Source: a virus
Length of the DNA stretch: 64,000 nt
Strand: one strand, 5' to 3'
IMG/VR virus record: IMGVR_UViG_3300013126_000019
Location: 1-64,000 of that record
Shown: positions 54,168 through 61,340 of the stretch, in pieces
Layout of the letters: every line of letters begins with the position of its first letter
Numbering within the stretch: position 1 is the first letter of the stretch
Notes under the pieces: model-generated
The model's database searches: none
What the model saw: only the letters and a program-made list of their open reading frames with translations
Told to the model about the DNA's origin: nothing
Position numbers and translations under genes: made by a program

Positions 54168-54302
54168 TTACTTTTTGCAGCTAGGGTCTGATTTTTTAGT
54201 TGGATACGCAGAACCCAAAGCTCCTCCTTTTTTAAAGGAAGGCTTTGAGTTAGGATATCCTATTAGGTTTTTCTTTTCAGAATTGCTTATGATTTTACTC
54301 AT
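54168..54302 (-). CDS. 44-residue basic protein
   Basis: Short gene encoding MSKIISNSEKKNLIGYPNS followed by KPSFKKGGALGSAYPTKKS and a Cys-Lys-Lys end. Its ATG overlaps the TGA stop of the 62-residue gene by four bases (ATGA), the classic coupled arrangement, and it ends 4 bases before the next small basic gene. Gly-Lys-rich and probably unstructured. Likely part of a three-gene set of tiny basic virion or assembly proteins; function unknown. Confidence 0.68.
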   Translation of the reverse strand: MSKIISNSEKKNLIGYPNSKPSFKKGGALGSAYPTKKSDPSCKK

Positions 54303-54487
54303 TTTGAGCTTTTCTTAGGTGTAGGCACTGGCTTATTAACTCCACCAGAAGACTTACCTTTAGATACTTTTTGAGCTGCAGCATTTGCTTTAGAGTTTAC
54401 TCCTCCTGAAGATTTACCAGAAGATACTTTTGTAGCTACAGCTTTTGCATTGGGGTTAATCATGCCACCGGTTTTCATTTTTTTCAT
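54299..54487 (-). CDS. Small Lys/Ser/Gly-rich basic protein with internal repeats (62 aa)
   Basis: Contains repeated units: NPNAKAVATKVSSGKSSGG and then NSKANAAAQKVSKGKSSGG, so VSxGKSSGGVN occurs twice. It is highly basic, lacks acidic residues and is probably disordered. It is the only gene in the window ending in TGA rather than TAA. It is coupled to the following 44-residue gene by ATGA. It may bind DNA or act as a flexible head component; no family recognised. Confidence 0.65.
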   Translation of the reverse strand: MKKMKTGGMINPNAKAVATKVSSGKSSGGVNSKANAAAQKVSKGKSSGGVNKPVPTPKKSSK

Positions 54488-54511
54488 AGTTGTGTGTTTA
54501 TATAAAGATAG

Positions 54512-55534
54512 TTATTGATTCCAATACTTTTCTACTCTTGCTTGTAAATCTATTAAAATTTCCTCATTTAGTGGATTTTTTAAATACTCTACAATCTCAG
54601 CTTGGTTTCTACCTAAAAGAGCACCTTTGTCTTTATGATATATAAAGCCATCGGCTCTATTAATCACAATTTTAAAGTATGAAGCATCTTTAACAATAGC
54701 TCTAAGCTTTAACATTTCCATATCTTGGTCACAAGCATCTAAAAACATTTGAGCAGCACGTGCAGCATTTTTCTCAGAACCCTCACCCATAATGAATCTA
54801 TCCATGTTATCATAGATTAAATCATTAGGTGTTGATTTTCTATATTGAGAACCTGACACCTCTACTAACTTAGCCACATAGAATAACTTGTTAGTGTTTT
54901 TATCAAATAATTTTTGTAACTCAGAAAGTGCTTTGTTACGAATTTTCTTGGTTTCAGTTTTAGTAGAAACAGTTTCTTCCATTTTGTCTAAGTAAAACTT
55001 AGGTATTTTATTAAAAGGTCGACTTCTCGCATCTTCTAAACTTTTTGCTACAATACTAAATCCACCAGCATTAATTGCATATAACTTAATTAAGTCATAT
55101 GGATCACGAGTAGGATCTAAATACAAAGGCTCATTTCCGCACTTTAATTCAATCTTACTCCAAAACTCATCATTATCAGGACGTAGTAATTTTACTTTAA
55201 CCCAAAAATCTTTATCTTCTGGATCAATAACATTTGCAGCTAATTCCTTCTCTAACTCACAAATCACATTTCTAATTTCTTTAATCTTAGCTTCTCGATC
55301 TTCAAGATTAGGAATATTTTTAACATCCGGTGCAAACTCATTTAATCCAGTAATATATCTTTTAACACCGTTGTGCTCAAGACATGCTAACTGTTCTTGG
55401 TGATATACTCTATCGTATAATACCATTCCGTATTTTTCTAGACCTAAGTTATTAACTTGTCTGTCAAAATAAGGTTTAATCATAATAGGACTACGCTTAG
55501 TTGTGTAGCCTTGTTCAATAAGTGTAAAGCTCAT
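54512..55534 (-). CDS. Conserved structural-module protein following the capsid gene (340 aa)
   Basis: Mixed alpha/beta protein with a YTTKRSPIMIKPYFDRQVNN start, a charged helix (DREAKIKEIRNVICELEKELAANV, about 80-103) and a C-terminal helical region (GRNQAEIVEYLKNPLNEEILIDLQARVEKYW, two helices). No catalytic motif. Its leader AAAACCAACAA lies three bases before the ATG. Placed right after the terminator of the major capsid gene, it may be a head-completion or minor capsid protein. I recognise it only as a gene often found here in crAss-like phages. Confidence 0.58.
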   Translation of the reverse strand: MSFTLIEQGYTTKRSPIMIKPYFDRQVNNLGLEKYGMVLYDRVYHQEQLACLEHNGVKRYITGLNEFAPDVKNIPNLEDREAKIKEIRNVICELEKELAANVIDPEDKDFWVKVKLLRPDNDEFWSKIELKCGNEPLYLDPTRDPYDLIKLYAINAGGFSIVAKSLEDARSRPFNKIPKFYLDKMEETVSTKTETKKIRNKALSELQKLFDKNTNKLFYVAKLVEVSGSQYRKSTPNDLIYDNMDRFIMGEGSEKNAARAAQMFLDACDQDMEMLKLRAIVKDASYFKIVINRADGFIYHKDKGALLGRNQAEIVEYLKNPLNEEILIDLQARVEKYWNQ

Positions 55535-55537
55535 AAT

Positions 55538-55548
55538 TTGTTGGTTTT
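55538..55548 (-). promoter_or_regulatory. Leader element AAAACCAACAA (coding strand)
   Basis: The 11-mer TTGTTGGTTTT on the plus strand lies 3 bases before the ATG at 55534. The same 11-mer stands 3 bases before 58502 and 2 bases before 50580. It takes the place of a Shine-Dalgarno site and may be a translation-start element. Confidence 0.45.
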
Positions 55549-55563
55549 GTTTATTGGTTTTTG

Positions 55564-55571
55564 TAAAGGTA
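55564..55571 (-). promoter_or_regulatory. Candidate -7 element TACCTTTA
   Basis: Matches TAnnTTTG at 7 of 8 positions on the coding strand. It lies directly beneath the capsid-gene terminator and about 30 bases before the ATG at 55534. Chance match possible. Confidence 0.3.
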
Positions 55572-55573
55572 GT

Positions 55574-55602
55574 AAAAAGGGGGAGGCTTTCAACTCTCCC
55601 CC
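55574..55602 (-). terminator. Rho-independent terminator after the major capsid gene
   Basis: Minus-strand RNA forms GGGGGAG paired with CUCCCCC around a 10-base loop, then UUUUU. It begins about 20 bases past the capsid stop codon. The strong GC stem in AT-rich DNA makes it clear. Confidence 0.87.
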
Positions 55603-55621
55603 AATTTACAGGTTATTAAAA

Positions 55622-57256
55622 TTAGAATGATCCGCCAGTGATTGGGTTACGCATAACAATCTTCAACACTTTGGTTGGGTCTTTAACCCAGATTGCCGGC
55701 ATGTTTTGAGTCATGTATACGCGATATCCATTAAATTGTCCAGAGCTTTGGAATCCTTGGGTACGACCCATATAGTCCATAGTTCCGTTTTGGTACCACC
55801 ATTTCAATTGATTATCCCAAGATAACTTCAACAAGAAGATGTTGTCATTAGTGTTATCTGTAATATCAAAGATGATGAAGCTATAAGAAGACAATGGGAA
55901 ACCATCAATGATTGGGTTTTCAATGTCATTGGTGTGTAGGTTATCAAACGCTGGGTTTAATACAAATTTCACGTTAGCCAAGAATGGGATAACATAAGAA
56001 GTGTAAGCAAATCCAAAGTTTAAGTCCATACCTTTACCAGTGATTGCTCCAATGTCAGCAGCTTGGATTAACAATCCAGAAGACATTGCTTCACGCTTGA
56101 TTGCTTCATTAACCATGCGCATACCACCCATACCAGTTTGTACAATCAACTGACGCTTAGGATCTGGACCTTGGAAGTCAACCTTACCAGCATAAAAGTT
56201 ATATAACTCAGAGCGGAATAAGTCAAGGCTGAAGCCTGATTTGTTATATACACGCTTAAATGAGTTATCCAACTGCTTCCAAAGACCGACAGACAAGCGG
56301 ATATCATCTGGACCATCTTGACGCACGCGTCCACCTTGTCCCCACATTAAGTAGGTTTCAATGTCATTAGCTACTTTACTCAAGTGAGCTGCTTCCATTG
56401 TAGTCAAGAAAGTACGTGATAATGAACCATTAGACATAGCACGCTTAACATAGTCCTTACCCATACGAGATACCATTGTATCAAGATTAGCAACTGAAGG
56501 ATCTAAGTTTTTGTCAAAGTTACGCCAGATTTCAGTTACTGGAACAGTACCGTCTGCATTCATACCACCCTTAGACATAAGGTCAGCGCGGCTTGATACA
56601 GAATAGTGTACGTGTGCTTCAGCTCCTCCTACAAAGTTGTAGAATTCACGGAAACCTGTAGAAGTAACGATATCAGAAAAACGTTCTCCATACTCACCAC
56701 GTGCAGAACCTTTACGGAAGACTTTAGTTCCTGGTGCTACATAGTCAGCAGTTAAACCATATGATGAATCATTGTTTACTAACTGCACAGTGTAGATAAA
56801 ACCATCTCCTACTGGTACAATGTCTTCTGTTGGGACAATGTACATTTCAGCTCCATTGTATTTGTCATAAGTGATGATATCACCATGTCCAAATTCACGA
56901 CGAGAAATTTTAAGTTTGAAGGTAGTACCGTCAACACCTAGATTTTCTACAGCGCCGGTTTCTACTAAATCAACAATGTAAGGAAGATCTTGAACAACTG
57001 GGGTTTCCCATTTGTACTCTCCGCGAGCATTGTTAACATTAATTACATTTTTTCCACCAAAACTTGACATTTGGTAAAGTGGCATTTCGACCTTTTGTGC
57101 CATAGCCCAAAGATCTACTGGTCCTAAATCCATAGGTTCAGCATTCTTAAGCATGTTCACTAAATGGTACGAATCCACGTGTGAGCTCGCAGCATACTGC
57201 GTGTCACGTAGAAATATCCCATTATTTAAAACAGGAGTCGTGTTGTTTAAAGCCAT
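55622..57256 (-). CDS. Major capsid protein (544 aa)
   Basis: Size and sequence style fit the HK97-fold capsid protein of crAss-like phages: an N-terminal arm (VDSYHLVNMLKNAEPMDLGPV), beta-strands (GEYKWETPVVQDLPYIVDLV), a long helix region (FLTTMEAAHLSKVANDIETYL) and a C-terminal domain (WWYQNGTMDYMGRTQGFQSSG). It sits after portal and scaffold-like genes and has its own strong terminator and the TTAAGGGTTA leader. Arg is mostly encoded by CGT/CGC, whereas many cargo genes use AGA, and the gene is visibly more GC-rich than its neighbours, both suggesting selection for high expression. No sign of a cleaved N-terminal delta domain. Confidence 0.87.
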   Translation of the reverse strand: MALNNTTPVLNNGIFLRDTQYAASSHVDSYHLVNMLKNAEPMDLGPVDLWAMAQKVEMPLYQMSSFGGKNVINVNNARGEYKWETPVVQDLPYIVDLVETGAVENLGVDGTTFKLKISRREFGHGDIITYDKYNGAEMYIVPTEDIVPVGDGFIYTVQLVNNDSSYGLTADYVAPGTKVFRKGSARGEYGERFSDIVTSTGFREFYNFVGGAEAHVHYSVSSRADLMSKGGMNADGTVPVTEIWRNFDKNLDPSVANLDTMVSRMGKDYVKRAMSNGSLSRTFLTTMEAAHLSKVANDIETYLMWGQGGRVRQDGPDDIRLSVGLWKQLDNSFKRVYNKSGFSLDLFRSELYNFYAGKVDFQGPDPKRQLIVQTGMGGMRMVNEAIKREAMSSGLLIQAADIGAITGKGMDLNFGFAYTSYVIPFLANVKFVLNPAFDNLHTNDIENPIIDGFPLSSYSFIIFDITDNTNDNIFLLKLSWDNQLKWWYQNGTMDYMGRTQGFQSSGQFNGYRVYMTQNMPAIWVKDPTKVLKIVMRNPITGGSF

Positions 57257-57269
57257 TTTTGTTTATTTA

Positions 57270-57279
57270 TTAAGGGTTA
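57270..57279 (-). promoter_or_regulatory. Leader element TTAAGGGTTA of the capsid gene
   Basis: Same 10-mer as before the 492-residue capsid-type gene, here 13 bases upstream of the ATG. It lies in the 31-base gap after the scaffold-like gene. Possible expression enhancer. Confidence 0.45.
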
Positions 57280-57287
57280 AAAGTTAA

Positions 57288-58502
57288 TTATCCGCGTTTA
57301 AAAAAGTTATCATTTCTGGCAATCTTACGCTGTACTTTTTCTTCTTTCTCCACCACTGGTGTGCTAGAAGTTCTGCGTGCCTCTTCAGTTTTTAATTGGC
57401 GTACAGTTTTTTCTACAGCTTCGGTCTTGCCGGTATCTTTAATTTTGTTTCTATATCCTTCAGGATCTTGCAGTAACCATAAAGCTTCTGCAATCAAGTC
57501 ATGTCTGGGTTCAACATATTGGTACTTCTCAAGCAGATGCCCTAATAAATTAGTTGGGCGACCTGACATTGATGGGTAGTTAGGTTGAACAAGACCAGAG
57601 TATAACATAGCCTGAGTCTTTTTATCTAACTTAACACCATTCAACTCTCCTGGCTGCAATACAGTATATACATTATGCATATACATTTTAGCAGCCTCTT
57701 GTTGCTGGTTCTTAAGTTTTTCTTGTTCCGCAAGTCTTTGAGCTACAACTTGTTCTTGCATTTTGTCCAACTTTGGTTTGAACTTTAATGCTTTAGCTTC
57801 AAGATCTCCGCGATCTCTCCAGTCCTCAATTTCTTCTTCAATCTCTTCAGATGTTCCAAAATTAGTTGCTCTTAGATACTCACGTACAATTTGTTCCTGA
57901 TCATTAGAACTTTTAGGGTTTAATTCACGTACTTCCTCAACTTGAGAAAGAATTCTAAATAATCCTTTTAAGTCATCACCACCATCTGCAACATACTTAG
58001 CAGCTGCTTGTAATTCCTGAGGTAAAGCTTGAAAAAATTCAATAGGTGTTTGCTCACGAATTTCCTTTTCTCTCTCCATGAAGTTTGCTTCTAGAAGTTC
58101 TTCATAGTCTTTCATAGAATACTCCTCAAGAGGTTTGTCATCATCAAAAGGTACAATTTGCCCTTTTTCAATAAGCTTATTTACAAGCTCAGCCATACCA
58201 CTTTTATCAATCTTTTGACGACCAGCAACTTTTGGTTTATCATCATCAGCAGAAGTATCAATAGGATCTACCTCACTAATTACATCATCAATAGATGGTG
58301 TATTTTCAGGTTTATCATTTTCTGACCCTTCATCATCAGAATTGTCAAGGAAGGAGAAGTCATTAGTTTCCTTAGTAAACATACTAGGTTTTTTTTCTGC
58401 TTCTGGGAGCACAACGTTTTCTGCTCCTGGGGTTCCTAGAATTTCATCTAGGTTTAATTCTACCTGACTAACTTGCGTTACGTCATTTGTATCAGTACTC
58501 AT
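57288..58502 (-). CDS. Scaffold-like acidic protein (404 aa)
   Basis: Very acidic N-terminus (DNSDDEGSENDKPENTPSIDD) followed by predicted helices and coiled coil (EQVVAQRLAEQEKLKNQQQEA, about 250-275) and a short basic C-terminus (KVQRKIARNDNFFKRG). Scaffolding proteins commonly have this layout, with a basic C-terminal tip that touches the capsid protein. Its position directly before the capsid gene supports this. The family is not recognised by name; a head-vertex or capsid-assembly protein is the alternative. Confidence 0.65.
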   Translation of the reverse strand: MSTDTNDVTQVSQVELNLDEILGTPGAENVVLPEAEKKPSMFTKETNDFSFLDNSDDEGSENDKPENTPSIDDVISEVDPIDTSADDDKPKVAGRQKIDKSGMAELVNKLIEKGQIVPFDDDKPLEEYSMKDYEELLEANFMEREKEIREQTPIEFFQALPQELQAAAKYVADGGDDLKGLFRILSQVEEVRELNPKSSNDQEQIVREYLRATNFGTSEEIEEEIEDWRDRGDLEAKALKFKPKLDKMQEQVVAQRLAEQEKLKNQQQEAAKMYMHNVYTVLQPGELNGVKLDKKTQAMLYSGLVQPNYPSMSGRPTNLLGHLLEKYQYVEPRHDLIAEALWLLQDPEGYRNKIKDTGKTEAVEKTVRQLKTEEARRTSSTPVVEKEEKVQRKIARNDNFFKRG

Positions 58503-58505
58503 AGT

Positions 58506-58516
58506 TTGTTGGTTTT
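58506..58516 (-). promoter_or_regulatory. Leader element AAAACCAACAA before the scaffold-like gene
   Basis: Same 11-mer as before the 340- and 44-residue genes, at 3 bases from the ATG at 58502. The near constant spacing supports a role in translation start. Confidence 0.45.
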
Positions 58517-58532
58517 ACAATATCAATATAGG

Positions 58533-58540
58533 CAAATATA
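58533..58540 (-). promoter_or_regulatory. Candidate promoter -7 element TATATTTG
   Basis: Exact match to TAnnTTTG on the coding strand, about 30 bases before the ATG at 58502. No clean TTTG -33 box is seen; TTG stands 14 bases upstream. Confidence 0.42.
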
Positions 58541-58555
58541 TTTAAATAAACTTAC

Positions 58556-58571
58556 AAGATTTTAAAATCTT
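58556..58571. repeat. 16-base perfect palindrome AAGATTTTAAAATCTT
   Basis: Upstream of the -7-like element, about where a regulator could bind. It is also a possible weak AT-rich hairpin after the portal gene. The sequence is simple and AT-rich, so function is uncertain. Confidence 0.5.
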
Positions 58572-58601
58572 AAAAATTAAAGCTGATTATATAGCTAACC
58601 G

Positions 58602-61337
58602 TTACTCCTCAGCTTCTAGGTCATAGCGATTTTTATTCTCCCTAGCTATTTGAAGTTTTGTCATTGCAATATCTTTTTGTGTTTGCAGCTTTTCTTTTTC
58701 TAAAGATAACTTGTTATTTGCGTTTGCTTGTTGGTTATTGTCCCGAGCCTCCTGCAAATCTGTGTTTCTTTTATATAGCTCAGTGTTTTCTATTTTATCC
58801 ATAGCATCCACATAATCACTTTGCATATTCTGATTAATATCTTGAGTAGATGCGTAACCGGCAGATTTAATCTGAGCTTGAAGAATAGCAGCTTGTCTAT
58901 CTTTATCATTTTCACTTGCTTCAAACTCCATTTTCATCTTAGCTTCTTGTTGTTTAGCCTGAATCTGCTGGTCTTGCATTTGCTGCATTTGCTGCATTTC
59001 TGCTTGTTTTTGAGCTTGTTGTTTAGCTTCAGCCTTTTTAAGAATACTTGTTACTTCAACAATAGACTCAGATTTAATAATATTACCCAGGTCAAAAATT
59101 GTAGCATTTGTTGTATTATTTTGAACAGCTAAAGCTTTTATTTGCTCAAGAATTGCTCTATGATTTGCTTTAGTAGTACAATATACATTAAGATCTCTCA
59201 GTAATAAATCGGTGCCACTAACTTCAAATGTAGCTTTTTCTTCATTTGATGTAATGTATTGCAATCTAACCGACGGTTTAGTAGAGTGATAATACTGAGA
59301 AAGGTCTGTGCGCATTCTATGCACTCTAGGCATTAAGTAGTCACAGTGCTGTATAAAGTACATTTCTGTTTGAGCATAGCTAGCATTTACAGATTGTTCT
59401 ACTCCAGTTGCTGTTTCTTGACTTATTTGTTGACCTAAGCGTTGTGGTGTAATACCAACAACCTCAAATGCTTGCATTTTAAAGTAATTAGCCAGTTGAA
59501 TCCGTGACATCAAACGGTTAGTTTGTTCAAGATCTAATTTCTGGTAATGTTGGAAAGCCAGAGCATTCTCTGTATTGGTAATAGAAGTATCCAATGGTAA
59601 CATCTGGAAGTTCTTCATTGCCACATAAGCTTTGGCAAGATTATTTTTTCCCCAGTCTTCCCCTAGTGAGTGCTTAGGTAAAGCATTCTGATCCAATAAG
59701 ATAACAGTACCAAGCTCATCCACAAGGATATCAGCAATCTGGTTATTTACAATATTATAACCAATCTGGAACGGTTTCATTAAATCTACAAGAGATGTGG
59801 ATCTTGTGTTACGATCAGAAAATACTGAGCCTTCTACTGGTAACTTACATCCATATATAGAGTTGTCCCCTTTAAACTGAAACTTAACAGGCTTAATATT
59901 ATTTTGATTTATCCCAAGATAAATAGGGTTAATGCCACCTGGAGATTTAGTTCCCCAAAAAGAAGGTTGATGAGGGCCAATTTTAACGCCACCCCATACT
60001 TCATTAATCCAAATCCAATCAATATGCTCACCAAAAAGAAGATTATCCTTAGACTTATTTTTAATAAGGTTTGTATCATAAACAGGTTTATCTACTACAT
60101 CATAATCTTCTGTAACAACATCAATACTAGTATTACCTAAATCATCTATTTTAGTAAGATGTCCTACGCGTCTTTGAGATTTCCAATAGCAAGTTGTTAC
60201 ACGAAGTAAGTTTGTCATTCCCATATCAAAGTAATCCTCTGACTCACTCATAATCCATTTAACAATATCTCCACCACTACTGGTGTTTTCCCACATAGAT
60301 GTAAACTGACGATAGCCTAAAGATGGTAATTCTGTATTCCACTCATAGGATTTTGTACCGTCATAATATGTACCATCATTTTGATACCCTTGGATTGGAT
60401 AACCCGCTGATCTTACAGGGTAAATAAGTTCTAAAGACTTTAACTGCTCCTCATTCATTAACCAGCCATAGCGGTCAATAACATCGGCAACAGTCATCAT
60501 ATCAAATTTACCAACCCAGCTTGCATCTGATATATAACGGATATCCGGGGATTTATGATAAAAAGTAAGAACCGGGTTCCATAACTCTACATCATAATCA
60601 TCGTCCATCATGCGAAAATGCCAAAACTCACGGTCTGTAATCAGCATATCTCTGAAAGCTCTCTCTTCAAGTTCTTCCATTTTAAATCTCTCAACATCAT
60701 TTAAATGCTGATGAGTAGCCCATTGTTCTACCATTGACTTATAGTCTTTAGTAAAGAAATTCTCAATTTCAGGCAAACTCTTTAAGTTTTCAGGACTTAA
60801 AAGTTGATCATACTCGGGATTATCAAACTCAAATCCCATATTTTCAAGATTAGTCCTAACTTTAAGCTCTGCATTTCTAAGAAGTAGTTGTTCTACTTCA
60901 GTACGCTTTGCTGCCATTTGTTCATTATAGGACTCATCATCAACACCTTTATAAACAACTTTAGTTGATCTTTTAGCAAATTCCGCTACAAGTGTGTTAA
61001 CTACATTAGGGATAACTGGATAAAATTTTAATTCTAGAGCAGTACTATCTTCTTTAGTAAGTGTCTCAATTAAATCAGCATACTCATTATCTGTCTCAAC
61101 AATATAGTCCGTTTTATCTATAATACCTTTTGCCAACTTATAGTTCTTCATAAGTCTGCGGGCATTGCGTCTTACTTGTTTAAGACCTTCCCATTCTAAC
61201 CAATCTAAATTCCATGCAGTCCAGTCTTCATCTTTCTTTTTTCTTGGTAAAAATTGGATAGGCTGGTTAAGAGTACCCATTTTGTTGTACTCAACTTTGG
61301 CACCAGCCTTTACTTGCATCGCATTATATATTTGCAT
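58602..61337 (-). CDS. Portal protein (911 aa)
   Basis: Follows the large terminase by 3 bases. N-terminal and central regions are alpha/beta with many Trp/Tyr (WTAWNLDWLEWEGLKQVRRN; EFWHFRMMDDDYDVELWNP), and the central-to-C-terminal part contains the long helices typical of portals (QISQETATGVEQSVNASYAQTEMY, about 645-668). The C-terminal 150 residues are a Gln/Lys/Glu-rich coiled coil (MQQMQQMQDQQIQAKQQEAK), a common extension in crAss-like portals. The portal ring threads DNA during packaging and ejection. Recognition is by position and overall pattern. Confidence 0.82.
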   Translation of the reverse strand: MQIYNAMQVKAGAKVEYNKMGTLNQPIQFLPRKKKDEDWTAWNLDWLEWEGLKQVRRNARRLMKNYKLAKGIIDKTDYIVETDNEYADLIETLTKEDSTALELKFYPVIPNVVNTLVAEFAKRSTKVVYKGVDDESYNEQMAAKRTEVEQLLLRNAELKVRTNLENMGFEFDNPEYDQLLSPENLKSLPEIENFFTKDYKSMVEQWATHQHLNDVERFKMEELEERAFRDMLITDREFWHFRMMDDDYDVELWNPVLTFYHKSPDIRYISDASWVGKFDMMTVADVIDRYGWLMNEEQLKSLELIYPVRSAGYPIQGYQNDGTYYDGTKSYEWNTELPSLGYRQFTSMWENTSSGGDIVKWIMSESEDYFDMGMTNLLRVTTCYWKSQRRVGHLTKIDDLGNTSIDVVTEDYDVVDKPVYDTNLIKNKSKDNLLFGEHIDWIWINEVWGGVKIGPHQPSFWGTKSPGGINPIYLGINQNNIKPVKFQFKGDNSIYGCKLPVEGSVFSDRNTRSTSLVDLMKPFQIGYNIVNNQIADILVDELGTVILLDQNALPKHSLGEDWGKNNLAKAYVAMKNFQMLPLDTSITNTENALAFQHYQKLDLEQTNRLMSRIQLANYFKMQAFEVVGITPQRLGQQISQETATGVEQSVNASYAQTEMYFIQHCDYLMPRVHRMRTDLSQYYHSTKPSVRLQYITSNEEKATFEVSGTDLLLRDLNVYCTTKANHRAILEQIKALAVQNNTTNATIFDLGNIIKSESIVEVTSILKKAEAKQQAQKQAEMQQMQQMQDQQIQAKQQEAKMKMEFEASENDKDRQAAILQAQIKSAGYASTQDINQNMQSDYVDAMDKIENTELYKRNTDLQEARDNNQQANANNKLSLEKEKLQTQKDIAMTKLQIARENKNRYDLEAEE

Positions 61338-61340
61338 AGC

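Larger units (their letters stand above)
58503..58601 (-). other. 99-base intergenic region with promoter-like signal and palindrome
   Basis: Between the portal and the scaffold-like gene. AT-rich, without any open reading frame. It contains the -7-like TATATTTG, the AAAACCAACAA leader and a 16-base perfect palindrome. A likely start point for the scaffold-capsid transcript. Confidence 0.55.
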
